This document shows, in pieces, positions 51,503 through 59,769 of a DNA stretch of 64,000 nt (its first letter is position 1; each line of letters starts with the position of its first letter). Both the position numbers and the translations under genes were made by a program. This DNA is from Stagnihabitans tardus (GTDB taxonomy: Bacteria; Pseudomonadota; Alphaproteobacteria; Rhodobacterales; Rhodobacteraceae), in the NCBI RefSeq assembly GCF_009925085.1, contig NZ_JAABNR010000009.1, positions 124,001-188,000 on the forward strand. Reading direction: 5' to 3'. The notes under the pieces are model-generated. The model made no database searches and was not told the DNA's origin. It worked only from the letters and a program-made list of their open reading frames with translations.

Positions 51503-52633
51503 ATGAAAGTCAAGATACACACGCTGTTCCAGTATCTTCTGGAAACCACGCAATCCGCGCCCGAGGCTATCGTCGGCTTTTCGCTCTCGGCCTCGCCCAA
51601 GCTGGGGGAGTTCCTGGCCGACCTTGACCCCGACCTGAGCCTGGACTGGAACGGCCGCGATTTCCGCGGCCTGCCGGAGTTGCGCGACCATGTGCTGACC
51701 CAGGCCGGGCTGGTGGGGCTATGCGCCCCCGAGGATGTGCTGATCACCGCAGGGGCGGCGGAGGCGAATTACCTCGTCTTGATGCAGTTTCTCCAGCCCG
51801 GTGACCGGATCGTAATCGAGGCCCCGGGCTGGCCGCAAGCCGAGGTCATCGCCAAGGCCAAGGGGGCCGAGATCGTCAAGGTCTGGCGCGAAGAGGCCCT
51901 TGGCTGGCGTCTGCCCTTGGACCGGCTGGCCGAGGCGGTGACGCCCGGCACGCGCCTGGTCTTCCTGACCAATCCGAACAACCCGACCGGGGCTTTGATG
52001 CAGGCGGAGGAGCTTGCCGAGGTGGTCGCCATCGCCGACCGTGTGGGCGCCTGGCTTCTGGTCGACGAGGTCTATGCGGGACTCGAATGGGACGCCCCGC
52101 GCGCGCCTTCGGTGGCGGGGCTTTACGCTCGGGGGATCACCACGGGCTCGGTCTCCAAGGCCCTGGGGCTGCAGGGGTTGCGGACCGGCTGGCTGATCTG
52201 CCGCGATGCGGGGCTGATGCGGGATGCGCTGATCCTGCGCGAAAACGCCAGCGAGATCATGAACATCATGGGTGAGGTCATCGCCGAGGTGGCCCTCCGC
52301 CCGGCCCGCTACGCCCCCGCCCTGGCGCGGGCCAGGGCCGAGGGCAGGGCCAACCTGGCCGAGATTGCCTCTTGGGTCGCAGCGCAAGATCGGGTGACCT
52401 GGGTGCCGCCGCGTGCAGGCCTCATCGGCCTTGGCCGCCTGGCCCCGGGGATGGACAGCGAGGCCTTTGCGCGTTTCCTCTTGGCGCCGCCCTACCGGAC
52501 TTTCCTTCTGCCCGGCAGCGCCTATGACCTGCCGGGCCATATCCGCCTGGGCGTCGGTGGCGGGGCAGGGGTCAAGCTGCAGGACGGGCTTTCCCGCCTT
52601 GCAAGGGCCTTGAACGACTGGCCAGGAGCATAG
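51503..52633 (+). CDS. Class I/II PLP-dependent aminotransferase
   Basis: Fold-type I aminotransferase of 376 residues. ITAGAAEANYLVLMQFLQPGD, FLTNPNNPTGALM, LLVDEVYAGLEW (Asp-Tyr) and TGSVSKALGLQGLRTGWL with the PLP Lys are clear. The N-terminal domain is shorter than in aspartate aminotransferases. Substrate is unknown, though neighbours (SDR, lactonase-like MBL) suggest small-molecule catabolism. Confidence 0.85.
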   Translation: MKVKIHTLFQYLLETTQSAPEAIVGFSLSASPKLGEFLADLDPDLSLDWNGRDFRGLPELRDHVLTQAGLVGLCAPEDVLITAGAAEANYLVLMQFLQPGDRIVIEAPGWPQAEVIAKAKGAEIVKVWREEALGWRLPLDRLAEAVTPGTRLVFLTNPNNPTGALMQAEELAEVVAIADRVGAWLLVDEVYAGLEWDAPRAPSVAGLYARGITTGSVSKALGLQGLRTGWLICRDAGLMRDALILRENASEIMNIMGEVIAEVALRPARYAPALARARAEGRANLAEIASWVAAQDRVTWVPPRAGLIGLGRLAPGMDSEAFARFLLAPPYRTFLLPGSAYDLPGHIRLGVGGGAGVKLQDGLSRLARALNDWPGA

Positions 52634-52643
52634 GCGGGGCAGC

Positions 52644-53291
52644 CTAAGCCCGCAACCGGCTGCCGTCCTGCGCGAAGTGTCGGGGGAAGCACAGCGCGAG
52701 CGCCGTCATGACCGTGCGCCGCGCCTCGTCGACGGCATAGGGCGTGTGCAGGGTCATCAGGTCAAGCCAGGTGCCCTCGATCACCACCCGCAGGATGCGC
52801 GCCGCGATCACCGGGTCCAAGGGATAGGACCTTTGCCGGATCAGCGCCGCGCAGATGGTCTCCATCTTGGCGACATAGGAGGCGTCCTTTTCCCCGCAGG
52901 CCGTTTGGTAATCCGGGCGGCTCTGCGCCTCGCCCCAAAAGGCGCACCAGGCCCCAAGCCGGGCTTGGGTCGTCAGCGCGGGGGCGAAATCCACCGCGAT
53001 CAAGGCGAGGATCTGGTCCGCCGGGTCCTCGCCCGCCCCGTCCAGCGCGGCCTGCCAATGGGTCTGATACTCCTCCGCCAGAAAGGCCAGGGTCTCGGCC
53101 AGAAGCTTTTCCTTGCTGTCGAAATGAAAGAGCACCAGGCCATGGCTGATCCCCGCCGTCCGCGCCACCTCGGTCAGGGTGGTGCGCGCATGGCCCCTTG
53201 CGGCAAGCGTCGCAATCGTCGCCTCGATCACCTGAAGGCGGCGGGCTTCGCGGGCCAGGGTGCGTGGGGGTTTTTCGGGATCGGCGGTCAA
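52644..53291 (-). CDS. TetR/BetI-like repressor of the Rieske-ABC operon
   Basis: Repressor of 215 residues resembling BetI. The N-terminal helix-turn-helix RRLQVIEATIATLAARGHARTTLTEVARTAGISHGLVLFHFDSKE is followed by a ligand domain with WCAFWGEAQSRPDY. The first start is TTG at 53291, supported by AGGAG six bases upstream. Its promoter (53318-53345) overlaps an inverted repeat also overlapping the divergent promoter, so autoregulation and control of the oxygenase operon are likely. A choline- or betaine-like inducer is plausible by similarity to BetI. Confidence 0.82.
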   Translation of the reverse strand: MTADPEKPPRTLAREARRLQVIEATIATLAARGHARTTLTEVARTAGISHGLVLFHFDSKEKLLAETLAFLAEEYQTHWQAALDGAGEDPADQILALIAVDFAPALTTQARLGAWCAFWGEAQSRPDYQTACGEKDASYVAKMETICAALIRQRSYPLDPVIAARILRVVIEGTWLDLMTLHTPYAVDEARRTVMTALALCFPRHFAQDGSRLRA

Positions 53292-53317
53292 GACGGGCTC
53301 CTGCGAGGGACGGGCTG

Positions 53318-53346
53318 GTTATAATCTGATTGACAAGTCAGTCAAT
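53318..53346. promoter_or_regulatory. Divergent promoter/operator of the Rieske operon
   Basis: ATTGACAAGTCAGTCAAT (53329-53346) is an inverted repeat ATTGAC, N6, GTCAAT. On the minus strand TTGACT (53340-53345) and TATAAC (53318-53323), spaced 16 bases, form the repressor promoter. On the plus strand a perfect TTGACA (53330-53335) lies 44 bases before the oxygenase ATG, with only a weak -10. Binding of one TetR dimer would block both. Confidence 0.65.
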
Positions 53347-53379
53347 GGCGGGAAATCCTGTGCCAAGGAGGAGCCGCCC

Positions 53380-54588
53380 ATGACCGCGCAACTGCCCTTT
53401 CCGACCGAAGCCACGCCGAACGACTGGGACCGCAGCGGGTTGCCCGCCTGGACCTATCACTCGCCCGCCATCTTTGACCTGGAGCGCGAGGTTTTCCTGA
53501 ACCATTGGCAGGTCGTGGGCCATGCCAGCGACATTCCCGCGCCGGGGGATTGGCTGGCCTTCGACATCCTGGGCGAGCGCGCGGTGGTGATGCGCGGCCA
53601 GGATGGGGTGGTGCGGGCGTTCCATAACCTGTGTCGCCATCGCGGCGCGCGGGTGGTGGACGGGGTGCAGGGCAACTGCCGGGGCGCGGTGGTCTGCCCC
53701 TTCCACGGCTGGGTCTATAACCTGGACGGCACCCTGCGCGGTGCGGCGCGGCCCGAGAGCTTCGGGGCTCTCGACCGCGAGAAATTCGGCCTGAAACCCA
53801 TCGAGATGGAGTGTTTCCACGGCTTCCTCTTCCTGCGCTTTCACCCCGGCCCGCAGCCCTCGGTCGCCGAGCTTCTGGCGCCCTTCGCCGAGGATTTCGC
53901 GGCCTATCGCGCGGCGGGGCTTCTGGCGGTGGGGGAATCGAGCTGGCTGACCGAGCTGCCGGTGAACTGGAAATCGGTGCGCGATGTCGACAACGAGGGC
54001 TATCATGTGGCGCTGGCCCATCCTTCGCTGCAAGAGCTTTACGGGCGCGATTATGCCGACCACCAGCTTCAGGGCGGCATCAACTTCTCGCGCGGGGGTT
54101 TTGGTGACAAGCCGGGGCGGCGCTGGTCGGTGAAGGAATATGTCAAGCTGTCGGAGGACCCGCCGGGCCTGCCTGACCACCTGAAGAAGACCTGGACCTA
54201 TTACGGGATGTTCCCCGCCATCGTCTTCGCCTTCACCCCCGAGGGCGCGCAATTCTACCATGAAATCCCGATCGGTCCCGGCCAGACCCGCCTGACGGGC
54301 CGCCAATACCGTTACCCCGAGGAGACCCGCCGCCAGCGCCTCGCCCGCTACCTGGCGATGCGGATCGACCGCGACACTTCGGCCGAGGATCAGCAGCTGA
54401 CGATCTGGTCGAACGAGTCGATGAAGTCCCAGGCCTTCGAGGGCTTCCACCTCTCTGACCTGGAATACGGGCTCCGCGCCCATCACGACCGCTTGCGCGC
54501 CCTTATCCCGGTCATGCGCCTGGCCAAGGCCCCGCCTGAATCGGAAATCGCGCGGCTCAATGCGGAAATGCTTGGCAAACTCCCCTGA
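53380..54588 (+). CDS. Rieske non-heme iron oxygenase, large subunit
   Basis: Ring-hydroxylating-type oxygenase alpha subunit of 402 residues. The Rieske motif is C85-R-H87 and C106-P-F-H109, and the mononuclear iron site includes H209 and H214 within DNEGYHVALAHPS. Full length with a C-terminal SRPBCC-like fold. The subfamily resembles enzymes that demethylate or hydroxylate quaternary amines (GbcA, stachydrine or carnitine oxygenases) as much as aromatic dioxygenases. No reductase or ferredoxin gene is next to it. Strong CAAGGAGGAG site upstream. First gene of the operon. Confidence 0.85.
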   Translation: MTAQLPFPTEATPNDWDRSGLPAWTYHSPAIFDLEREVFLNHWQVVGHASDIPAPGDWLAFDILGERAVVMRGQDGVVRAFHNLCRHRGARVVDGVQGNCRGAVVCPFHGWVYNLDGTLRGAARPESFGALDREKFGLKPIEMECFHGFLFLRFHPGPQPSVAELLAPFAEDFAAYRAAGLLAVGESSWLTELPVNWKSVRDVDNEGYHVALAHPSLQELYGRDYADHQLQGGINFSRGGFGDKPGRRWSVKEYVKLSEDPPGLPDHLKKTWTYYGMFPAIVFAFTPEGAQFYHEIPIGPGQTRLTGRQYRYPEETRRQRLARYLAMRIDRDTSAEDQQLTIWSNESMKSQAFEGFHLSDLEYGLRAHHDRLRALIPVMRLAKAPPESEIARLNAEMLGKLP

Positions 54589-54641
54589 CCGGGGACAGAC
54601 TTCGCAAAAGCCCAGCAGAGGCGACACCCAGGGAGATCACC

Positions 54642-55745
54642 ATGCGTCCGAACCGCCGTTCCGCCCTTCTTGGCCTTGGGGCCGGTCTTGCTGCGCCTTG
54701 GGTCCGCCCCTCCTGGGCCGCCTCTGGCGTGGTCAATGTCTATAACTGGTCGGACTATATCGGCGAGACGACCTTGGCCGATTTCACCTCTGAGACCGGG
54801 GTCGAGGTCGTCTATGACCTTTACGCGAGCTCCGAAGAGGCCGAGGCCAAGATGCTGGCGGGATCGACCGGCTATGACCTGGTGATCCAGTCGGGGATGA
54901 AGCTGCAGCGCATGGTGGCGGCCGGGGTCTATCAGAAGCTCGACCGCGCGCGGTTGCCCAATTGGAAGAACCTGGACCCCGCCATCCTGAAGATCGTCGA
55001 GGGCTTCGACCCCGGCAATGCCTATACCTCGCCCTATATGTGGGGATCTACGGGCATCACCTATAACCTGGACATGGTGCGCGAGCGGCTGGGGGATATC
55101 GACCTGAACAGCCTTGACGTGCTGTTGAAGCCGGAAAATGCCGAGAAGCTCGCCGATTGCGGGATCTCGCTGCTCGATAGCCCGACGGATTGGGGCTATA
55201 TGGTGCTGAAGTATATCGGGCTGGACAGCAATACGGCCGGAGAGGCCGAATATGCCAAAATGGCCGAGGCCATGGCGCCCCTGCGGCCTTTCGTGGCCAC
55301 CTTCGACAATGCCAACTACCTGACGACGCTGCCCAACAAGGAGCTTTGCGTGGCGAACACCTGGTCGGGCGATTACGGCGTGGCCAAGGCCCGGGCGGCC
55401 GAGGCGGGGATCGAGTTGAACCTCGCCTATTTCGTGCCCAAATCCGGCGCCCCCGCCTGGTTCGACCTCTGGGCCATCCCCTCGGATGCTCCGAACCTGG
55501 AGAACGCCTATCTCTTCCTGGATTACATGATGCGCCCCGAGGTCGTGGCGGCCTGTTCCAACTTCACCGGCTATGCCAATGCCAACAAGGCGGCGACCGC
55601 CTTCGTCGACGCCGCCATCGCCAGCGATCCGGCGATCTATCCCGATGCCGAGACCCTGGCGCGGATGTATACCCCCGCCCCCCTGACCGATGCCCAGGAA
55701 GAGGCCATCACCCGCATCTGGACAGAGATCAAGACCGGTGGCTGA
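54642..55745 (+). CDS. PotD/PotF-like ABC substrate-binding protein
   Basis: Periplasmic binding protein of 367 residues for polyamines or related amines. NRRSALLGLGAGLAAPWVRPSWA is a twin-arginine-like signal. VVNVYNWSDYIGETTLADFTSETGVEVVYDLYASSEE is the PotD/PotF start, with YMWGSTGITYN and YANANKAA later. The ligand cannot be inferred precisely. The gene overlaps the ATPase gene by eight bases. Confidence 0.88.
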   Translation: MRPNRRSALLGLGAGLAAPWVRPSWAASGVVNVYNWSDYIGETTLADFTSETGVEVVYDLYASSEEAEAKMLAGSTGYDLVIQSGMKLQRMVAAGVYQKLDRARLPNWKNLDPAILKIVEGFDPGNAYTSPYMWGSTGITYNLDMVRERLGDIDLNSLDVLLKPENAEKLADCGISLLDSPTDWGYMVLKYIGLDSNTAGEAEYAKMAEAMAPLRPFVATFDNANYLTTLPNKELCVANTWSGDYGVAKARAAEAGIELNLAYFVPKSGAPAWFDLWAIPSDAPNLENAYLFLDYMMRPEVVAACSNFTGYANANKAATAFVDAAIASDPAIYPDAETLARMYTPAPLTDAQEEAITRIWTEIKTGG

Positions 55746-56817
55746 GTTCCTGCAAATCGAGGGGGTCTCCAAGAGTTTCGGCCCCTTCCAGGCCGTCCGA
55801 AATGTCTCGCTTTCGGTTGCCAAGGGCGAGATCTTCTCGCTTCTGGGCGGGTCGGGCTGCGGGAAAACCACGTTGTTGCGCATGCTGGCGGGCTTCGAAG
55901 AGCCAAGCGCGGGCCGCATCCTGATCGAGGGCCGCGACATGGCGGGCGTCCCCCCCTGGGCGCGCCCGGTCCACATGATGTTCCAAAGCTATGCGCTTTT
56001 CCCCCATATGACGGTCGAGGCGAATATCGGCTATGGGCTGAAGCACGAGCCGCTTTCGGTGGCGCAGCGCAAGGACCGCGTCCGCGAAATGCTGGACCTC
56101 GTGCAGCTGACCCCCATGGCGACCCGCAAGCCGCACCAGATCTCGGGCGGGCAGCGGCAGCGGGTGGCGCTGGCCCGGGCGCTTGCGCGGCAACCCAAAC
56201 TGCTTCTCTTGGACGAACCCCTTGCCGCGCTGGACAAGAAGCTCCGCGAACACACCCAGTTCGAGCTGATGGAGATCCAGGAACGCATCGGCGTCACCTT
56301 CGTCGTCGTGACCCATGACCAGGAAGAGGCGATGACCCTTTCCGACCGCATCGCCGTCATGGACAAGGGCCAGGTCCAGCAGGTGGGCAGCCCGACCGAG
56401 ATCTACGAATACCCGGTCAACCGCTTTGTCGCCTCCTTCATCGGCGCCATCACTTCGTTTGAGGCCGAGGTCACCGCCCGCGCGCCCGGCACCCTGACCC
56501 TGCATGTCCCGGCCTTCGGGCAAGAGGTCACCACCCGCGAGGCCGATTTCGCCCCCGGCGCCAAGGTGACCCTGGCGCTGAGGCCGGAAAAGCTGGTGAT
56601 CTCCAAGACCCGCCCCCCGGGCAATGCGGTGCAGGGCGTGGTCAAGGACCTGGCCTATTTCGGCAAGGACAGCCTTTACCGCATCACGCTCGCCTCGGGC
56701 GCCCTGGTCCAGGCCCATGCGGTGAACCAGGCCCGCGGCGTGGCCATGGTGGCCGATTGGGACGACCAGGTCTGGCTCTCCTTCGACCCTTCCGCCGCCA
56801 TCGTGCTGGGAGGCTAG
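55738..56817 (+). CDS. PotA/PotG-like ABC transporter ATPase
   Basis: Spermidine/putrescine-type ATP-binding subunit of 359 residues. Walker A is GGSGCGKTT (residues about 37-45), with the Q-loop in FQSYALFPHMT, signature SGGQRQRVALARAL, Walker B LLLLDEPLAALD and H-loop VVTHDQ. A C-terminal TOBE domain (VTLALRPEKLVIS) follows. A GTG start at 55738 inside the end of the binding-protein gene gives translational coupling. Confidence 0.93.
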   Translation: MAEFLQIEGVSKSFGPFQAVRNVSLSVAKGEIFSLLGGSGCGKTTLLRMLAGFEEPSAGRILIEGRDMAGVPPWARPVHMMFQSYALFPHMTVEANIGYGLKHEPLSVAQRKDRVREMLDLVQLTPMATRKPHQISGGQRQRVALARALARQPKLLLLDEPLAALDKKLREHTQFELMEIQERIGVTFVVVTHDQEEAMTLSDRIAVMDKGQVQQVGSPTEIYEYPVNRFVASFIGAITSFEAEVTARAPGTLTLHVPAFGQEVTTREADFAPGAKVTLALRPEKLVISKTRPPGNAVQGVVKDLAYFGKDSLYRITLASGALVQAHAVNQARGVAMVADWDDQVWLSFDPSAAIVLGG

Positions 56818-56818
56818 G

Positions 56819-57715
56819 ATGAACTGGTTCCACCGCAGGGGCTGGCGCGACCTGATCATCGGATTGCCCTATCTCTGGCTGGCCCTCTTCTTTCTGGTGC
56901 CCTTCCTGATCGTCGTCGCCATGTCGGTCGCGACCAAGACGCCGACCGCGCCGCCCTTCTCCTTTGGCGGGGAGCACCCCTGGGTTAACCTGGAAACCTA
57001 CCAACGCCTGGTCTCCGAGCCCCTGTACCTGCGCGCCTTCCTGATCTCCTTGATGAATGCGGCGGGGACGACGGTCTTTTGCCTTCTGCTTGGCTATCCC
57101 ATGGCCTTGGGCCTGACCCGGGTGTCGCGCTCCGCCCGCAACATCCTGTTGATGCTGGTGATCCTGCCCTTCTGGACCTCGTTTCTGCTCAGGGTCTATG
57201 CCTGGATGGGGCTGATGGGCAAATCCTCCTGGTTCAACCAGGGGCTGACGGATGCCTGGAACTGGCTGGTGCCTGCCGATTGGGCGGTGAAATCCCTGCC
57301 GATGATGCATTCCAACTTCGCCGTCATCCTGGTCATGGTCTATACCTATCTGCCCTTCATGATCCTGCCGCTTTACGCCAGCCTGGAACGCCTCGACCCC
57401 ACCCTGGACGAGGCCGCGCTGGACTTGGGCTCCCGCCCCTGGCAGGTCTTCCTGGACGTCACCCTGCCGCAATCCGTGCCCGGCATCATCGCGGGCGGGC
57501 TTTTGGTCTTTATCCCCGCCGCCGGAGAGCTGGTGATCCCGACCCTGGTGGGCGATGCCTCTACCCCCATGATCGGGCGGGTGATCTCGGACCAGTTCTC
57601 CCAGGCCCGCGACTGGCCCATGGCCTCGGCGGTGGCGGTGGCGCTCCTCGCGCTGATGGTCGGCCCCACGATGCTTTACAGCCACTACCAGGCAAGGGCG
57701 GAGGGCAGCAAATGA
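56819..57715 (+). CDS. PotB-like ABC permease
   Basis: Inner-membrane permease of 298 residues with about six helices. VNLETYQRLV and the EAA-loop region LDEAALDLGSRPWQVFLDVTLPQSVPGIIAG are typical of PotB/PotH. One base separates it from the ATPase stop. Its stop overlaps the next permease start. Confidence 0.92.
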   Translation: MNWFHRRGWRDLIIGLPYLWLALFFLVPFLIVVAMSVATKTPTAPPFSFGGEHPWVNLETYQRLVSEPLYLRAFLISLMNAAGTTVFCLLLGYPMALGLTRVSRSARNILLMLVILPFWTSFLLRVYAWMGLMGKSSWFNQGLTDAWNWLVPADWAVKSLPMMHSNFAVILVMVYTYLPFMILPLYASLERLDPTLDEAALDLGSRPWQVFLDVTLPQSVPGIIAGGLLVFIPAAGELVIPTLVGDASTPMIGRVISDQFSQARDWPMASAVAVALLALMVGPTMLYSHYQARAEGSK

Positions 57716-58551
57716 ACCGCCGCCCGACATTCCTCATCACCATGCTGGGCTTTGGCTTCGCCTTCTTCTACGTCCCCATCCTGTCGATGGTGGTCTATTC
57801 CTTCAACGCCTCCCGGCTTGCTACCGTCTGGGGCGGGTTTTCGACCAAGTGGTATGTCTCGCTCTTCTCGAACAAGCAGGTGATCGAGGCCCTGACCCTG
57901 TCGCTGAAAATCGCCCTCGTCTCGGCCACGCTCGCCACGATCCTTGGGACGCTCGCGGGCATCGCCTTGGTAAGGTTCACGAAATTCCGGGGGAGGACGC
58001 TCTTCTCCGGCCTCGTTACCGCCCCCCTGATCATGCCAGAGGTGATCACCGGCGTCTCCTCGCTGATCTTCTTCCTGCTTCTGGCCAACTGGATCGGCTG
58101 GCCCGCCCAACGCGGCTTCACCACGATCACCCTGGCCCATATCACCTTTTCCATGGTCTTCGTGACGACCATCGTCCAGGCAAGGCTCCTGCAATCCGAC
58201 CGCGCCATCGAGGAGGCCGCGATGGACCTGGGCTCCCGTCCCTGGCAGGTGCTCTGGGACATCACCCTGCCGGTGATCTCTCCGGCGATCCTGTCGGGCT
58301 GGCTTCTGGCCTTTACGATATCGCTGGATGACGTGGTGATCACCTCCTTCACCACGGGGCCCGGCAGCACGACCCTGCCGCTCCTGATCTGGTCCAAGGT
58401 GAAACTCGGCGTCACGCCGGATATCAACGCCTTGGCGACCCTGATGGTCCTGGTCGTGGGCCTTGGCGTCGTCATCGCCGGTATCGCGATGAACCGGGCC
58501 GAGGCGCGGCGCATGGCGGACGAGCGCCTGGCCTATAGGGCGCAAGGATGA
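57712..58551 (+). CDS. PotC-like ABC permease
   Basis: Second permease of 279 residues with six predicted helices. FFYVPILSMVVYSFNASRL and the EAA motif IEEAAMDLGSRPWQVLWDITLPVISPAILSG match PotC/PotI. It overlaps the previous permease by four bases and the DMSP-lyase-like gene by four, so all are one transcript. Confidence 0.92.
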   Translation: MNRRPTFLITMLGFGFAFFYVPILSMVVYSFNASRLATVWGGFSTKWYVSLFSNKQVIEALTLSLKIALVSATLATILGTLAGIALVRFTKFRGRTLFSGLVTAPLIMPEVITGVSSLIFFLLLANWIGWPAQRGFTTITLAHITFSMVFVTTIVQARLLQSDRAIEEAAMDLGSRPWQVLWDITLPVISPAILSGWLLAFTISLDDVVITSFTTGPGSTTLPLLIWSKVKLGVTPDINALATLMVLVVGLGVVIAGIAMNRAEARRMADERLAYRAQG

Positions 58552-59378
58552 GCCTCCTCGGCATCCCCCCCGCCCCCGGCGCAGGCCGCGCGCGCTATGC
58601 CCGCGCCATGGCGCTTTACGCGCAAGGCGCGCTCAGCCCCGCCCAGCTCGAGGCCTACCGCGTCGCCGCCGCCCATGACGGGCCGCCCAATGCCACCTTC
58701 GCCGATCGAGGACTGCCCTTGCCGCAAGACTCCTGGCCTGACGACCCGATCCTGACAGCGGTGGATGAGGCCGACCGCTACCTCGCGACGCTCCAGGGCC
58801 CCGGCCTGGCCGAGGTCCGCGCCGGGATCGCCGCCCACCGCGCGGCACCCCTCCCGCCGGACCCGCAGTCCCATCCGGTGGTGGAGACGCACCTCCCCCC
58901 AGCCCTGAAAGCCCTGCACGAAACCCATCCCGCCCTGGCCCAGGCCCTGGCCCAGGTGGCGCCCCTCCTGCACTGGCACCCCTATGACCGCTACCCGGCC
59001 GAGACCATCGGCGCCGATTTCCTGCACGGCAACGCCTATGCCCTGCTGATCGGCGAGGGCGCCCCGATCCCCGCGCCCGACTTCCACCTGGGTCTCTTCC
59101 TGATCGCGCCCCATGTGGTCTACCGCGACCACAACCACCCCGCGCCCGAGCTTTACGCGCCGCTCACCGGCCCCCACGGCTGGCGCTTTGACCCCAAGGC
59201 GCCCTTGGTGATCAAACCCGCCCACCAGCCGGTCTGGAACCCGTCCCTGCAGCCCCACCTGATCAAGATCGGCCCCATGCCCTATCTTTGCCTTTACGGC
59301 TGGACCCGAGACACCGACAAACCCGCCCTCGTCATCCCTGCCGATGACTGGCCCGCCCTGGAAACCCTGCGCCTGTAA
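58548..59378 (+). CDS. DMSP-lyase-family (DddQ/DddL-like) cupin protein
   Basis: Protein of 276 residues with a C-terminal cupin of the dimethylsulfoniopropionate lyase family. VVYRDHNHPAPELYAPLTG puts H197, E201 and Y203 in the order and spacing of DddQ metal and catalytic residues His125, Glu129 and Tyr131 (from memory). QPHLIKIGPMPYLCLYGW gives H237 for the fourth ligand. The N-terminal about 150 residues are an added helical domain; DddQ is nearer 200 residues. It ends a transporter operon. Many relatives are not proven lyases, so DMSP cleavage is a hypothesis. Confidence 0.72.
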   Translation: MSLLGIPPAPGAGRARYARAMALYAQGALSPAQLEAYRVAAAHDGPPNATFADRGLPLPQDSWPDDPILTAVDEADRYLATLQGPGLAEVRAGIAAHRAAPLPPDPQSHPVVETHLPPALKALHETHPALAQALAQVAPLLHWHPYDRYPAETIGADFLHGNAYALLIGEGAPIPAPDFHLGLFLIAPHVVYRDHNHPAPELYAPLTGPHGWRFDPKAPLVIKPAHQPVWNPSLQPHLIKIGPMPYLCLYGWTRDTDKPALVIPADDWPALETLRL

Positions 59379-59387
59379 GGAGCCCGC

Positions 59388-59747
59388 ATGACCTTCTCTG
59401 ACGACGACCGCAAGATCGCCAATATCCATGAGGCCACCTTTACCCCCTTCGTCTATCCCGACGGTGTGGCCTTGGGCGACGATATCCTGCAACTCGACCC
59501 GACGACGCCGCTCGGAGAGGGCTTTCACGTCTACCGCATGCCCGCCGGCATGACGACGCGCCGCCATATCCACAACGGGCATGAGCAGTTCCTGATCCTG
59601 GAGGGCGAGCTGATCGAGGACGATGGTCGCGTCCTCAAGGCGGGCGACCTGGTCTTCTACCGCGACGGGACCGAGCATCACTCCTACACCCCGAACGGCT
59701 GCCTTCTGGCCGTGCATATCGCGGGGCCGGAGATTTCGACCCGCTAA
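59388..59747 (+). CDS. Small cupin-2 domain protein
   Basis: Cupin of 119 residues. HVYRMPAGMTTRRHIHNGHEQFLILEGELIEDDGRVLKAGDLVFYRDGTEHHSYTPNG spans motif 1 (HxH and E) and motif 2 (H). Start has AAGGAG. It is the last gene of the Rieske-ABC operon. Its stop region is repeated (59736-59747 and 59758-59769). An isomerase or sensor role in the same catabolic path is possible. Confidence 0.82.
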   Translation: MTFSDDDRKIANIHEATFTPFVYPDGVALGDDILQLDPTTPLGEGFHVYRMPAGMTTRRHIHNGHEQFLILEGELIEDDGRVLKAGDLVFYRDGTEHHSYTPNGCLLAVHIAGPEISTR

Positions 59748-59769
59748 GGCAAGGATCTCGACCCGCTAA
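59736..59769. repeat. Direct duplication across the cupin stop
   Basis: TCGACCCGCTAA occurs at 59736-59747, covering the cupin stop, and again at 59758-59769. In the second copy the minus-strand reading supplies the TAG stop of the convergent GNAT gene (59766-59768). Confidence 0.8.
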
